The translations under genes were made by a program, and so were the position numbers. From contig NZ_MEHJ01000001.1 in assembly GCF_001746415.1 (NCBI RefSeq), positions 3,989,001 to 4,053,000 on the forward strand: 64,000 bases of DNA, in the 5' to 3' direction. The DNA is from Streptomyces agglomeratus. GTDB lineage: Bacteria > Actinomycetota > Actinomycetes > Streptomycetales > Streptomycetaceae. Below the pieces are notes generated by a model. That model saw nothing but the letters and a program-made list of their open reading frames with translations. It ran no database searches and was not told the DNA's origin. This document shows, piece by piece, positions 45,548-55,155 of the stretch (position 1 is the first letter of the stretch; every line of letters starts with the position of its first letter).

Positions 45548-46097
45548 CCCCGTTTGCGCAGGTCAGCCCCACTTTTTTGTCCACCGCGCCTGTGGGCGGA
45601 GCCGGTGGACAACTCGGTGTTTCTGTGGACGCGCGAAAGTTACACACACGGGGTGCACAGGCAGGGGTGACTTCTCCCCAGCGCTGTCCCCAGCTTTACC
45701 CATGTTCCCCACAGCCCAACCAGCCTCCTTGGTGTGACCGCTTTCACTCGGGCCGGTGAGGGCGCGTGTTTCGTTGCCGAACAGTGGACAGAGGTGTGGA
45801 TTAGCTGTGCACAAGACGGCCCAGCCTGTGGGCCGCCGGTGGACAACCAAGATCCGCCCCTGTGGACAAAATTTCCGTCCACAGCCTGTGGATGAAGGTT
45901 GACCACAAATCCACAACCACCTGACCTGGGGTGATGAAGTCTCAGGAACCGCACCTGTGGACCCAGTCTGGACAACTTCGCGGTCCCCAGGGTGTGGACG
46001 GAACATCCTGCCCTGTTCTGTGGAGAACAGGGCCCCGCGGGCACGTATTCGAACACCGCGAAGACACCTCGAGGACACCGCGCAGGCGCGGAACGGC

Positions 46098-46134
46098 GAA
46101 GGGCGCCCGGGAAGTACGTCCCTGGGCGCCCTTC
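46098..46134. terminator. Terminator of dnaA
   Basis: GAAGGGCGCCC (46098-46108) pairs with GGGCGCCCTTC (46124-46134), with an inner GGGA/TCCC. It lies 44 bases past the dnaA stop and separates dnaA transcription from oriC. Confidence 0.8.
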
Positions 46135-46177
46135 GGAGCGTGATGTGGAGCCTGCCTGAAGCCGCTCCCGTGCCGTG

Positions 46178-47917
46178 TCAGCCGTTCTTGATGCGGTTCG
46201 TGAGCTCGGTGACCTGGTTGTAGATGGAGCGGCGCTCCGCCATCAGGGCACGGATCTTGCGGTCGGCGTGCATCACGGTCGTATGGTCGCGGCCGCCGAA
46301 CTGAGCGCCGATCTTCGGCAGCGAGAGGTCCGTGAGCTCGCGGCACAGGTACATCGCGATCTGCCGGGCCGTCACGAGCACGCGACTGCGGGACGACCCG
46401 CAGAGGTCCTCCACCGTCAGCCCGAAGTAGTCCGCCGTCGCCGCCATGATGGCGCTCGCCGTGATCTCGGGAGACGCGTCCTCACCGCCGGGGATCAGGT
46501 CCTTGAGCACGATCTCGGTGAGGCCCAGATCGACCGGCTGCCGGTTGAGCGACGCGAACGCCGTCACCCGGATCAGCGCGCCCTCCAGCTCGCGGATGTT
46601 GCGCGAGATGCGGGACGCGATGAACTCCAGTACCTCCGGAGGGGCGTTGAGCTGCTCCTGGACCGCCTTCTTGCGGAGGATCGCGATACGCGTCTCCAGC
46701 TCCGGCGGCTGCACGTCGGTGGTCAGACCCCACTCGAACCGGTTGCGCAGCCGGTCCTCCAGGGTCACCAGCTGCTTGGGCGGGCGGTCCGAGGACAGCA
46801 CGATCTGCTTGTTGGCGTTGTGGAGCGTATTGAAGGTGTGGAAGAACTCCTCCTGCGTCGACTCCTTGCTCGCCAGGAACTGGATGTCGTCGACGAGCAG
46901 GATGTCCACATCGCGGTAGCGCTTGCGGAACGCGTCGCCCTTGCCGTCGCGGATGGAGTTGATGAACTCGTTCGTGAACTCCTCGGAGCTCACATAGCGC
47001 ACGCGCGTGCCGGGGTAGAGGCTCCGCGCGTAGTGCCCGATCGCGTGCAGCAGGTGCGTCTTGCCGAGCCCCGACTCCCCGTAGATGAAGAGCGGGTTGT
47101 ACGCCTTCGCCGGCGCCTCGGCGACCGCTACGGCGGCCGCGTGCGCGAAGCGGTTGGACGAGCCGATCACGAAGGTGTCGAAGAGGTACTTCGGGTTCAG
47201 GCGCGCGTGCGGCTCGCCGGGGCCCGGGGCCGGGGCCTGCGCGGCCAGGGGGCCGGGGGCGCCACCGCCGCCGGACTGCATGGAGGAGCCGGGGCCGCCG
47301 CGGTGCGGGGCCTGCTGGTCCTGGTGGTCGCGGCGCTCGGGCCGCTCGTGACGCGGCGGCTGGTCGTAGTGGGGCTGCTCGTACTGCTGGTGTTCGGGTG
47401 CCTGCTGCCGGTAGTCGTGCTGCTGCGGGCGGGTGGCGTACGGGTCGCGCTCCTGGAATCCGCCGAGGCGGGGCTGCTGCCAGCCGTGGTTCTCCTGCTG
47501 GCGGGACCAGGAGCCCTGGTCGTGGCGGGGCTGGCGGTAGTCCGGGTACGCCGGCCTGGCGGTCGGAAGGTCGTCGGCCTGCGGGCGGTGCCCGTACGTG
47601 TCGTACGACTCGTGCTGGGGCTGCTGCTGCGGGGCCGGCTCGGCAGCCGAGTCGTCGACGGTGATCGCGATCCGGATCGGCCGGCCGCACTCGCGGCTCA
47701 GCGTTTCGCTGATGAGCGGCGCGAGGCGGCCTTCGAGCACCCTCTTGCCCCACTCGTTGGGGACGGCGAGCAGCGCCGTGTCGGCGACCAGGGCGAGCGG
47801 CTGGCAGCGCTCGATCCACTGTTTGTCCTTGGGCTCGATGCCCTGCTGGCCCTCTCCGAGGAGGTGCTCCAGCACGCGTGGCCACACTGCGGCAAGATCG
47901 GCAGGTACGTCAGCCAC
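46178..47917 (-). CDS. dnaA: Chromosomal replication initiator DnaA
   Basis: 579 aa, longer than the E. coli protein (467) because domain II (about residues 95-240) is an extended Gln/His/Pro-rich linker, as usual in Streptomyces. Domain III has Walker [10 protein letters not shown], Walker [11 protein letters not shown] and sensor motifs; domain IV has the DnaA signature [11 protein letters not shown]. Binds DnaA boxes in oriC and melts the origin. GTG 47917. Likely autoregulated by the box at its promoter. Confidence 0.98.
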   Translation of the reverse strand: MADVPADLAAVWPRVLEHLLGEGQQGIEPKDKQWIERCQPLALVADTALLAVPNEWGKRVLEGRLAPLISETLSRECGRPIRIAITVDDSAAEPAPQQQPQHESYDTYGHRPQADDLPTARPAYPDYRQPRHDQGSWSRQQENHGWQQPRLGGFQERDPYATRPQQHDYRQQAPEHQQYEQPHYDQPPRHERPERRDHQDQQAPHRGGPGSSMQSGGGGAPGPLAAQAPAPGPGEPHARLNPKYLFDTFVIGSSNRFAHAAAVAVAEAPAKAYNPLFIYGESGLGKTHLLHAIGHYARSLYPGTRVRYVSSEEFTNEFINSIRDGKGDAFRKRYRDVDILLVDDIQFLASKESTQEEFFHTFNTLHNANKQIVLSSDRPPKQLVTLEDRLRNRFEWGLTTDVQPPELETRIAILRKKAVQEQLNAPPEVLEFIASRISRNIRELEGALIRVTAFASLNRQPVDLGLTEIVLKDLIPGGEDASPEITASAIMAATADYFGLTVEDLCGSSRSRVLVTARQIAMYLCRELTDLSLPKIGAQFGGRDHTTVMHADRKIRALMAERRSIYNQVTELTNRIKNG

Positions 47918-48285
47918 AGGGCACGCGCTCTCTCACAGGTCCCACGAAGGTGTGGTTCTTGGGACGGGATGGGAAGGACAGGCAAGGACACAACGGATAA
48001 GAATCCAAGTTCATGCACGGTAGTCGCGGGTCCTTGCGTGCATCAAGTTGTTGTCCACAGCCTGTGCACAGTGGACCCTGGTGCCCGGTCGGTTTGACCG
48101 GATGGCGTAGCCGCGCGTACCGTGACCAGGTCGAGTTGTCGATGGCTGCTGCCGCCTGCCTCCGATGGGCAAAGATCACGGTCTGTGATCGTGAAGCGGT
48201 GCACACGGGCGTTGCGAGCTTCCTCGTGGGCGCACGGTGACAGCCAGGCGATGCCCCGCCACCACACCACTTCTGGAGCCCCCGA
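47918..48285. other. dnaA-rpmH divergent intergenic region
   Basis: Holds the divergent promoters. For dnaA (minus strand) TTGATG (48046-48041), an 18-base spacer and TACCGT (48022-48017) make a plausible promoter. A perfect DnaA box TTGTCCACA lies at 48051-48059 and TGTGCACAG at 48063-48071. On the rpmH side GATCACGGTCTGTGATC (48174-48190) is an inverted repeat of unknown role. Confidence 0.6.
48017..48059 (-). promoter_or_regulatory. dnaA promoter with adjacent DnaA box
   Basis: -35 TTGATG (48046-48041), -10 TACCGT (48022-48017), spacer 18. The perfect box 48051-48059 ends five bases from the -35, a position where bound DnaA would repress its own promoter. Autoregulation of dnaA by such boxes is known in Streptomyces lividans. 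Confidence 0.6.
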
Positions 48286-48423
48286 GTGAGCAAGCGCACC
48301 TTCCAGCCGAACAACCGTCGTCGCGCCAAGACCCACGGTTTCCGTCTCCGCATGCGGACGCGTGCCGGTCGCGCCATCCTGGCGACTCGCCGTGCCAAGG
48401 GCCGCACGCGCCTTTCCGCCTGA
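48286..48423 (+). CDS. rpmH: 50S ribosomal protein L34
   Basis: 45 aa, GTG start: [20 protein letters not shown], then [20 protein letters not shown]. Full-length match to L34, a small basic rRNA-binding protein. GGAG lies nine bases before the start. First gene of the rpmH-rnpA-yidD-yidC-jag run leaving oriC to the right. Confidence 0.98.
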   Translation: MSKRTFQPNNRRRAKTHGFRLRMRTRAGRAILATRRAKGRTRLSA

Positions 48424-48441
48424 TCACCTACAGGTCATGAC

Positions 48442-48816
48442 GTGCTGCCTACCGAGAATCGGCTGAGGCGGCGCGAGGACTTCGCGACCGCGGTACGCCG
48501 AGGACGCCGGGCCGGACGCCCGCTCCTCGTCGTACACCTGCGAAGTAGCGGTGCAACGGACCCGCACGCGCCTGGGGAGAGCGTTCCCCAGCCGCGTGCG
48601 GGTTTCGTCGTCAGCAAAGCCGTTGGCAACGCTGTCGTACGGAACGTGGTGAAGCGCAGGCTTCGCCACCTGGTCCGGGACCGTCTGTCGGAGCTGCCCC
48701 CCGGTAGCCTGGTTGTCGTACGGGCATTGCCCGGATCAGGCGATGCCGACCATGCACAGCTGGCCCGAGACCTGGATGCCGCACTTGAGCGGCTGCTGGG
48801 AGGGGGCGCGCGATGA
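48442..48816 (+). CDS. rnpA: Ribonuclease P protein component
   Basis: 124 aa with the family start [20 protein letters not shown] and the RNR-type motif [20 protein letters not shown] that binds the catalytic RNA and tRNA leader. Processes tRNA 5' ends. GTG at 48442. Overlaps yidD by four bases. Confidence 0.97.
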   Translation: MLPTENRLRRREDFATAVRRGRRAGRPLLVVHLRSSGATDPHAPGESVPQPRAGFVVSKAVGNAVVRNVVKRRLRHLVRDRLSELPPGSLVVVRALPGSGDADHAQLARDLDAALERLLGGGAR

Positions 48817-49154
48817 AGTACCCGCTGCTGGCTCTGATCAAGCTGTACCAGTGGACGATCAGTCCGTTGCTCGGGCCTGTCTGCCGGTACTACCCGTCGT
48901 GCTCCCACTACGGGTTCACCGCCATCGACCGGCACGGTGCGGTCAAGGGCACGGCCCTGACCGCCTGGCGCATTCTGCGGTGCAATCCGTGGTCGCCGGG
49001 CGGTGTGGACCATGTCCCGCTGCGCAAGCGTCCGCGTTGGCACGAAGCGCTGCGCCATGCGTGGAGCGGCGACCGCGGCAGCAAGGGCGGGCAGCACTCC
49101 GCCGCTGAGATCAACCCGGCCGCAGAGACCTCGCCCAATGCTCAAGGAGCCTGA
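48813..49154 (+). CDS. yidD: Membrane protein insertion efficiency factor YidD
   Basis: 113 aa. Amphipathic N terminus, then the family core [20 protein letters not shown] with the conserved Cys pair, [17 protein letters not shown]. It assists YidC-mediated insertion. ATGA overlap with rnpA; three bases before yidC. Confidence 0.96.
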   Translation: MKYPLLALIKLYQWTISPLLGPVCRYYPSCSHYGFTAIDRHGAVKGTALTAWRILRCNPWSPGGVDHVPLRKRPRWHEALRHAWSGDRGSKGGQHSAAEINPAAETSPNAQGA

Positions 49155-49157
49155 TTA

Positions 49158-50393
49158 GTGGACACGATTGCCAGTCTGTTCAGCTTTATCACCACCCCAG
49201 TTTCCTGGGTCATCGTCCAGTTCCACACGATGTACGGGGCCCTCTTCGGACCGGACACGGGCTGGGCCTGGGGTCTGTCCATCGTGTCCCTCGTGGTGCT
49301 GATCCGGATCTGCCTGATCCCGCTGTTCGTCAAGCAGATCAAGTCGACGCGTGGCATGCAGGCGCTCCAGCCTGAGATGAAGAAGATCCAGGAGCGCTAC
49401 AAGAACGACAAGCAGCGTCAGTCCGAAGAGATGATGAAGCTGTACAAGGAGACGGGTACCAACCCGCTGTCCTCGTGCCTTCCCATCCTGGCGCAGTCGC
49501 CGTTCTTCTTCGCCCTGTACCACGTGCTTTCCAACATCGCCTCGGGCAAGACCGTGGGCGTGATCAACGACGAGCTGCTGGCGAGTGCGCGTGAGGCGCA
49601 CATCTTCGGTGCTCCGCTGGCCGCGAAGTTCACGGACAGCGCGGCGAAGATGGAGAGTCTCAACGCCTCGCTGTTCGATGTCCGCGTCGTCACCGCGCTC
49701 ATGATCATCCTGATGTCGGCGTCGCAGTTCTACACGCAGCGCCAGCTGATGACGAAGAACGTCGACCTGACGGTCAAGACGCCGTTCATGCAGCAGCAGA
49801 AGATGCTGATGTACATCTTCCCGGTCATGTTCGCCGTCATGGGCATCAACTTCCCCGTCGGTGTCCTCGTCTACTGGCTGACCACCAACGTGTGGACCAT
49901 GGGTCAGCAGATGTACGTGATCCACGGCAACCCGACTCCGGGAAGCAAGGCTCAGGCCCAGCTGCTGGAGCGGATGCAGAAGTCGATCGTCAAGCACGGC
50001 AAGGTCCGCCGTCGGAGCGAGCGCAACGTGATCAAGCAGATCGCCGCCAAGGGCCGTGAGCGCAACGAGGCGGAGCGCAAGTTCGTCAAGGGTCTTGGCA
50101 TGGCGCGGCTGACGGTGCAGCTCGACGGCACGGTGGCGAAGGGCGAGCCCGAGGTCGAGGCCGAGGACGGTACGACGCCGGATTCCGGCCCGAAGCGGCA
50201 GCAGCCCAAGCGTCTGACCAAGGCGCAGCGTCAGGCTGCCGCTGCCGAGTCCGCGGCGAAGCCCTCGCTCCAGAAGGAAGAGCAGGACGACAAGCCCAAG
50301 ACGGCCGGCAAGCCTTCTTCCGGTTCCGCACGTCAAGCCAAGTCCGGGCAGCGCAAGGGCCAGCAGCGGCCCAAGCACCCGTCCAAGAAGTAA
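49158..50393 (+). CDS. yidC: Membrane protein insertase YidC
   Basis: 411 aa of the Oxa1/YidC family. Five hydrophobic segments; core motifs [40 protein letters not shown] and the [12 protein letters not shown] region. A long Lys/Arg/Gln-rich cytoplasmic C terminus (about 280-411) suits ribosome contact. No large periplasmic domain, as usual outside Proteobacteria. GTG start. Confidence 0.96.
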   Translation: MDTIASLFSFITTPVSWVIVQFHTMYGALFGPDTGWAWGLSIVSLVVLIRICLIPLFVKQIKSTRGMQALQPEMKKIQERYKNDKQRQSEEMMKLYKETGTNPLSSCLPILAQSPFFFALYHVLSNIASGKTVGVINDELLASAREAHIFGAPLAAKFTDSAAKMESLNASLFDVRVVTALMIILMSASQFYTQRQLMTKNVDLTVKTPFMQQQKMLMYIFPVMFAVMGINFPVGVLVYWLTTNVWTMGQQMYVIHGNPTPGSKAQAQLLERMQKSIVKHGKVRRRSERNVIKQIAAKGRERNEAERKFVKGLGMARLTVQLDGTVAKGEPEVEAEDGTTPDSGPKRQQPKRLTKAQRQAAAAESAAKPSLQKEEQDDKPKTAGKPSSGSARQAKSGQRKGQQRPKHPSKK

Positions 50394-50408
50394 TAAGGAG
50401 TCCATCCC

Positions 50409-50921
50409 GTGACGGAAGGCACCACCTCCGTGGCCGCTGAGGGTAGCGACACCCTGACCCGCCTCGAGCAGGAAGGGGAGATCGCGGCCGACTACCTTGA
50501 GGGTCTGCTCGACATCACCGACCTCGACGGCGACATCGACATGGACGTCGAGGCCGACCGGGCCGCCGTGTCGATCATCAGTGACACGGGCAGCCGTGAT
50601 CTCCAGAAGCTCGTGGGCCGTGACGGCGAGGTGCTGGAGGCGCTTCAGGAGCTGACGCGTCTCGCTGTGCACCGTGAGACCGGGGACCGCAGCCGGCTGA
50701 TGCTGGACATCGCGGGTTTCCGGGCCAAGCGGCGTGAGGAGCTCGCCGAGATCGGCGCGAAGGCCGCGGACGAGGTGAAGGGTTCCGGTGCGCCGGTGAA
50801 GCTGGACCCGATGACGCCGTTCGAGCGCAAGGTCGTGCACGACGCGATCGCGGCCGCTGGTCTGCGCAGCGAGTCCGAGGGCGAAGAGCCGGAGCGCTTC
50901 GTCGTCGTACTCCCGGCCTGA
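50409..50921 (+). CDS. jag: Jag/KhpB RNA-binding protein (KH and R3H domains)
   Basis: 170 aa. KH domain around GRDGEVLEALQELTRLAVHRE (first 20: GRDGEVLEALQELTRLAVHR) and a C-terminal R3H domain with MTPFERKVVHDAIAA and RFVVVLPA. Binds RNA; affects cell size and division in other bacteria. Fifteen bases after yidC; GTG start with AAGGAG upstream. Confidence 0.94.
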   Translation: MTEGTTSVAAEGSDTLTRLEQEGEIAADYLEGLLDITDLDGDIDMDVEADRAAVSIISDTGSRDLQKLVGRDGEVLEALQELTRLAVHRETGDRSRLMLDIAGFRAKRREELAEIGAKAADEVKGSGAPVKLDPMTPFERKVVHDAIAAAGLRSESEGEEPERFVVVLPA

Positions 50922-50938
50922 TCGGCCTTGTTTGTCTG

Positions 50939-50968
50939 TCGGCCCCGTCTGTTCGCAGGCGGGGCCGA
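50939..50968. terminator. Terminator after jag
   Basis: TCGGCCCCG-t-CTG pairs with CAG-g-CGGGGCCGA around TTCG, followed by TCTTTGTC. It ends the rpmH-jag unit and lies 60 bases before rsmG. Confidence 0.8.
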
Positions 50969-51028
50969 TCTTTGTCAGCCTGTTAGTCAGCCATCAGTTC
51001 GGTAGCGCGGTACGGAAGGACGGTCCCC

Positions 51029-51745
51029 GTGACGGAGGAAGCAGAGCTTCCCCAGGCGCCTGAAGAGGCACGTGCGGTATTCGGTGAGTTCTTTCCAGCG
51101 GCCGTCCGGTACGCGGAGCTTCTCGCGGACGCCGGCGTCAAGCGGGGCCTGATCGGCCCTCGCGAGGTGCCGCGGCTGTGGGAGCGGCACTTGCTGAACT
51201 GTGCGGTGCTCTCCGAGGTGGTGCCGGAGGGTCTCACGGTCTGCGACGTGGGTTCGGGTGCCGGGCTTCCGGGAATTCCGCTCGCCCTGGTGCGCCCGGA
51301 TCTGAAGATCACGCTGCTGGAGCCGCTGCTGCGGCGTACGAACTTCCTTCAGGAGGTCGTCGAGCTGCTGGGTCTGGATCACGTGACGGTGGTGCGCGGC
51401 CGGGCGGAGGAGGTCCTCGGGAAGCTGCCTCCGGTCCATGTGGTGACGGCGCGGGCTGTGGCACCGCTGGACCGGCTGGCGGGCTGGGGAGTTCCCCTGC
51501 TGCGTCCGTACGGGGAGATGCTGGCCCTCAAGGGCGACACCGCCGAGGAGGAGCTGAAGAGCACCCGTTCCGCGCTGAGCAAGCTCGGTGTGGTGAAGAC
51601 CGAGGTGCTTCAGGTGGGCGAGGGTGTGGTCAATCCGCTGTCCACGGTGGTGCGTGTGGAGGTCGGGGAGAGTCCTGGCGGGGTGCGGTTCGCGGCCAAG
51701 CGGGCCAAGGCGGCGCGGCCGTCACGTACGCGTCGGCGCCGTTGA
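51029..51745 (+). CDS. rsmG: 16S rRNA (guanine-527-N7)-methyltransferase RsmG
   Basis: 238 aa. SAM-binding motif VCDVGSGAGLPGIPLAL and ARAVAPLDRLAGWGVPLLRP are diagnostic. Methylates G527 of 16S rRNA; loss gives low-level streptomycin resistance and antibiotic overproduction in Streptomyces. Arg/Lys-rich tail. GTG start. Confidence 0.96.
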   Translation: MTEEAELPQAPEEARAVFGEFFPAAVRYAELLADAGVKRGLIGPREVPRLWERHLLNCAVLSEVVPEGLTVCDVGSGAGLPGIPLALVRPDLKITLLEPLLRRTNFLQEVVELLGLDHVTVVRGRAEEVLGKLPPVHVVTARAVAPLDRLAGWGVPLLRPYGEMLALKGDTAEEELKSTRSALSKLGVVKTEVLQVGEGVVNPLSTVVRVEVGESPGGVRFAAKRAKAARPSRTRRRR

Positions 51746-51838
51746 TCTGCCCTTTTTATCAGCGATGCTCCATACAAGCTGCCATACGTACGCACTGCGG
51801 AGTGTCGTGAAGATGTAGGTGCACTGCCGGTGCATCGT

Positions 51839-51852
51839 GTTTCACGTGAAAC
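51839..51852. other. parS site 2
   Basis: GTTTCACGTGAAAC in the leader of parA, 147 bases before the chosen parA start. ParB bound here could also affect parAB transcription. Confidence 0.95.
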
Positions 51853-51935
51853 GTCGCTCTCTGCTGCATGGAATCATCAGCCGCGGTCGTGCGGCTGCCA
51901 CACCGCGCGACCGCAAGGCCGTAAGAGGGACGGAG

Positions 51936-51962
51936 TTGTCCACAGAGGTGGATTCGTCCACA
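51936..51962. promoter_or_regulatory. DnaA boxes in the parA leader
   Basis: TTGTCCACA (51936-51944, perfect) and TCGTCCACA (51954-51962, one mismatch), same orientation, 18 bases apart, upstream of parA. Whether DnaA binds is untested. Confidence 0.5.
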
Positions 51963-51998
51963 GAAGAACGGGCCTCGCTGGTTCATGACCCCGAAAGC

Positions 51999-53075
51999 AT
52001 GGCAGGCTCTGTGCATTGCGAGCCTGAAGTCGAGGAGAGTGAATCCTTGCGGTCCGACGCCAACATCGCGGGACCGATGACCGACCCGGTCCCCGGTCCC
52101 CGATCCGAATCGGTGGGGGAGGATGTTTCACGTGAAACACCGCCCCCTATGGACGACACCCCCATTGGTCGTGCTGCCCAGCTGGCGGTAGAAGCTCTTG
52201 GCCGTGCAGGCGAGGGCCTGCCCCGTCCTGAGCAGACACGCGTCATGGTGGTGGCCAACCAGAAGGGCGGCGTCGGGAAGACCACGTCTACGGTCAACCT
52301 CGCCGCTTCGCTCGCGCTGCACGGCGCGCGCGTCCTGGTGGTGGACCTCGACCCGCAGGGCAACGCTTCCACGGCGCTGGGCATCGACCATCACGCCGAA
52401 GTTCCCTCGATCTATGACGTCCTCGTGGACAGCAGGCCGCTCTCCGAAGTGGTCCAGCCGGTCCCGGACGTCGAAGGTCTCTTCTGCGCCCCGGCCACCA
52501 TCGATCTCGCCGGTGCGGAGATCGAGCTGGTGTCGCTGGTGGCGCGGGAGAGTCGCTTGCAGCGGGCTATCCAGGCGTACGAGCAGCCGCTGGACTACAT
52601 CCTCATCGACTGCCCGCCTTCCCTGGGCCTGCTGACCGTCAATGCGATGGTCGCCGGTGCCGAGGTGCTGATCCCCATCCAGTGCGAGTACTACGCGCTG
52701 GAGGGACTGGGGCAGCTCCTGCGGAACGTCGACCTGGTGCGGGGGCACCTCAACCCGGACCTGCATGTGTCGACGATCCTGCTGACCATGTACGACGGCA
52801 GGACCCGGCTCGCCTCTCAGGTGGCCGACGAAGTGCGTACCCACTTCGGCAAGGAGGTGCTCCGGACGAGCATCCCGAGGTCCGTGCGTATCTCGGAAGC
52901 GCCGAGCTACGGGCAGACCGTGCTCACCTATGACCCGGGATCCAGCGGAGCGCTTTCCTACCTGGAAGCGGCCCGTGAGATCGCGTTGCGGGGCGTCGGG
53001 GTGCACTACGACCCGCAGCATGCCCACTCGGGCAGCCAGAACAGCCAGCAGAGCATGTCGGAGGGGATCCAGTGA
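51999..53075 (+). CDS. parA: Chromosome partitioning ATPase ParA
   Basis: 358 aa from the ATG at 51999. Deviant Walker A NQKGGVGKTTSTVNLA (about 86-101), DLDPQGNAST, and LIDCPPSLGLLTVNAM are diagnostic. ParA acts with ParB to position and segregate origin regions, notably in sporulating hyphae. The start is not certain: the frame is open upstream, and starts at 52077 or before 51999 are possible; 51999 gives the usual length. The in-frame parS at 52125-52138 encodes VSRET within the N-terminal extension. GTG of parB overlaps the stop. Confidence 0.94.
   Translation: MAGSVHCEPEVEESESLRSDANIAGPMTDPVPGPRSESVGEDVSRETPPPMDDTPIGRAAQLAVEALGRAGEGLPRPEQTRVMVVANQKGGVGKTTSTVNLAASLALHGARVLVVDLDPQGNASTALGIDHHAEVPSIYDVLVDSRPLSEVVQPVPDVEGLFCAPATIDLAGAEIELVSLVARESRLQRAIQAYEQPLDYILIDCPPSLGLLTVNAMVAGAEVLIPIQCEYYALEGLGQLLRNVDLVRGHLNPDLHVSTILLTMYDGRTRLASQVADEVRTHFGKEVLRTSIPRSVRISEAPSYGQTVLTYDPGSSGALSYLEAAREIALRGVGVHYDPQHAHSGSQNSQQSMSEGIQ
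52125..52138. other. parS site 3 (inside parA)
   Basis: GTTTCACGTGAAAC within parA, read in frame as VSRET. Exact match to the ParB site. Confidence 0.95.
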
Positions 53076-54175
53076 GTGAGCGACGTAGAGGGTTGGGGCG
53101 TGGGCTCGGTGCGCTGATCCCTGCCGCTTCGCAGGAGAAGCCGAGTCCGCCCGTGGGGGCGGCCTCGACGTCCCCCGGTTCGGTGCCGGTGATGACGGCG
53201 GAGCGCGGGGTGGCGGCCGCGAAGGTCACGTCGCTCCCCGCCGGCGGCGTTTCACGTGAAACCGAAGTTCCCGGGCAGGGGGCGCAGCCGGAGGCCGCTG
53301 GGCCCAGTGAGGTCGCGGGTGTTCATTTCGCGGAGCTTCCGCTGGATTCCATCAAGCCGAACTCGCGCCAACCGCGTGAGGTGTTCGACGAGGACGCGCT
53401 CGCGGAGCTGGTCACCTCCATCAAGGAGGTCGGACTCCTCCAGCCCGTCGTCGTACGGCAGCTGGGCCCTGAGCGGTACGAGCTCATCATGGGCGAGCGC
53501 CGGTGGCGTGCGTGCAGGGAAGCGGGTCTCGATCGGATCCCGGCGATTGTCCGAGCCACAGAGGACGAGAAGCTTCTCCTCGACGCGCTGCTGGAGAACC
53601 TGCACCGGGCGCAGCTGAACCCGCTGGAAGAGGCTGCCGCGTACGACCAGCTGCTCAAGGACTTCAACTGCACGCACGACCAGCTGGCGGACCGGATCGG
53701 GCGCTCGCGTCCGCAGGTGTCCAACACACTGCGCCTGCTGCGGCTCTCGCCGTCGGTGCAGCGCAGGGTCGCGGCGGGCGTGCTGTCCGCCGGGCATGCG
53801 CGGGCGTTGCTCGGGGTGGACGACTCCGAGGAGCAGGACCGTCTGGCGCACCGCATCGTGGCCGAGGGGCTGTCGGTACGTGCGGTCGAGGAGATCGTGA
53901 CTCTGATGGGCTCGGGCCCGCAGAGCAGTCCGAAGGCGAAGGGACCGCGCGCGGGTACCCGGCTGTCACCCGCGCTGTCCAGCCTCGCTTCGCGTCTCTC
54001 GGACAGGTTCGAGACGCGGGTGAAGGTCGACCTGGGGCAGAAGAAGGGGAAGATCGTCGTCGAATTCGCGTCGATGGAGGACCTGGAGCGGATTCTTGGG
54101 ACACTCGCCCCCGGCGAGGGGCGGGTTCTAGAGAAGGGGCTCACCGAAGAGGACCCGGAGGGCAGCGAGAGCTGA
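53072..54175 (+). CDS. parB: Chromosome partitioning protein ParB
   Basis: 367 aa. N-terminal ParA-interacting peptide RRGLGRGLGALIPA, a linker, the ParB/Spo0J CTPase domain with NSRQPREVFDEDALAEL and GERRWRAC, a central HTH (DQLADRIGRSRPQVSNTLRL) that reads parS, and the C-terminal dimerisation domain. GTG start overlapping parA. An in-frame parS at 53249-53262 encodes VSRET in the poorly conserved linker. Confidence 0.96.
   Translation: MSERRRGLGRGLGALIPAASQEKPSPPVGAASTSPGSVPVMTAERGVAAAKVTSLPAGGVSRETEVPGQGAQPEAAGPSEVAGVHFAELPLDSIKPNSRQPREVFDEDALAELVTSIKEVGLLQPVVVRQLGPERYELIMGERRWRACREAGLDRIPAIVRATEDEKLLLDALLENLHRAQLNPLEEAAAYDQLLKDFNCTHDQLADRIGRSRPQVSNTLRLLRLSPSVQRRVAAGVLSAGHARALLGVDDSEEQDRLAHRIVAEGLSVRAVEEIVTLMGSGPQSSPKAKGPRAGTRLSPALSSLASRLSDRFETRVKVDLGQKKGKIVVEFASMEDLERILGTLAPGEGRVLEKGLTEEDPEGSES
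53249..53262. other. parS site 4 (inside parB)
   Basis: GTTTCACGTGAAAC within the linker of parB, in frame as VSRET. Exact match. Confidence 0.95.
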
Positions 54176-54483
54176 TCGCCGGCCGAGAGCTGTTGCAGGG
54201 CGGGCTGTGTCCGGAGCAATCTGGAACACTTCCCGCCCTTTGCTCTCTCTCGGTATCCGTTCGATCTCGGGGTGGATACGATGCGTTCTGGTATGGCGCA
54301 TCCACCTTGGTTCACTTTGAGAAGGAGGGCGGGGGCCATGCGATCGGTGAGTCGCAGCCAACTGGTGACCGCGGGTCTGAGTGTCGGAGCGGTCGGCGGG
54401 TTCGTCGGCAGTCTGCTTCGGGAACGGGGCGCGCTGGCGGCCGCCCGTGACGCGGCAGGGGAAGGAAGCGAGGAACATCCTTC
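54176..54483. other. parB-GNAT gap with a possible small gene
   Basis: Mostly non-coding. A candidate promoter area (GTGGATACGATGCG near 54270) precedes AAGGAGGGCGGGGGCC and an ATG at 54338. The frame from there (MRSVSRSQLVTAGLSVGAVG, then GFVGSLLRERGALAAA) has a short hydrophobic helix and ends at 54595 inside the GNAT gene. It may be a small membrane peptide or an upstream reading frame; I give it low weight. Confidence 0.3.
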
Positions 54484-55101
54484 ATGGGACGTCGGCTCGT
54501 ACCGCTCACGCTGGACAATCTTCCGGACCTCCCCAAGCGCTGCCGCTCCTGCGTCTTCTGGGAACTTGATCCGGTCAGTGGAGAAGCAGCGGTAAAGGCA
54601 GGCACTCCGGAGCTGGAGAAGGAAGCCTGGATCTCGGCGGTCCTGCTGGAGTGGGGTTCGTGCGGGCGGGTGGTCTACGTGGACGAGGTCCCCGCGGGCT
54701 TCGTGCTGTACGCACCGCCGGCCTACGTACCGAGGTCGACGGCCTTCCCGACCAGCCCGGTGTCGCCGGACGCGGTGCAGTTGATGACGGCCTGGATCAT
54801 GCCCAGCTATCAGGGGCAGGGGCTGGGGCGCGTCATGGTGCAGACCGTAGCCAAGGACTTGCTGCGGCGGGGATTCAAGGCCATCGAGGCGTTCGGCGAT
54901 GCCCGCTGGACGGAGCCCGCTTGTCTGTTGCCTGCGGACCACCTGCTGTCGGTCGGCTTCAAGACGGTACGCCCGCATCCGCTGCACCCCCGGCTGAGGC
55001 TGGAGCTCAGGACGACGCTTTCCTGGAAGGAAGACGTCGAGCTGGCACTGGACAGACTGCTGGGGGCGGTGCAGAAGGAGCCGGTGCTCCGTCCGCTGTA
55101 G
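54484..55101 (+). CDS. GNAT family N-acetyltransferase
   Basis: 205 aa. After a conserved N terminus (LTLDNLPDLPKRCRSCVFWE, with a Cys pair) comes a GNAT fold: VDEVPAGFVLYAPPAYVPR and the acetyl-CoA loop YQGQGLGRVMVQ. Conserved next to parB in actinobacteria. The acetyl acceptor is unknown. Convergent with trxA; its 3' end runs into a terminator fused to parS. Confidence 0.9.
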   Translation: MGRRLVPLTLDNLPDLPKRCRSCVFWELDPVSGEAAVKAGTPELEKEAWISAVLLEWGSCGRVVYVDEVPAGFVLYAPPAYVPRSTAFPTSPVSPDAVQLMTAWIMPSYQGQGLGRVMVQTVAKDLLRRGFKAIEAFGDARWTEPACLLPADHLLSVGFKTVRPHPLHPRLRLELRTTLSWKEDVELALDRLLGAVQKEPVLRPL

Positions 55102-55108
55102 GGCTGAA

Positions 55109-55155
55109 AAACGTGTGTGGGCTCATCCCCGACAGGGATGAGCCCACACACGTTT
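55109..55155. terminator. Terminator between GNAT and trxA, abutting parS
   Basis: A perfect 21-bp inverted repeat (55109-55129 and 55135-55155) with loop CGACA, eight bases after the GNAT stop. Its right arm runs into the parS at 55152-55165, sharing GTTT. Serves both convergent units. Confidence 0.88.

Larger units (their letters stand above)
45306..46097. other. oriC: Chromosomal replication origin oriC (dnaA-dnaN intergenic)
   Basis: About 790 bases without a gene, dense in DnaA boxes. Boxes with at most one mismatch to TTGTCCACA or TTATCCACA lie at 45539-45547, 45577-45585, 45604-45612, 45795-45803, 45806-45814, 45838-45846, 45861-45869 (perfect, TGTGGACAA), 45887-45895, 45899-45907, 45967-45975 and 46019-46027; weaker ones fill between. 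Both orientations occur, mostly pointing one way. The left 200 bases next to dnaN lack boxes and should carry the dnaN promoter. Position between dnaA and dnaN is the standard one in Streptomyces. Confidence 0.96.
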
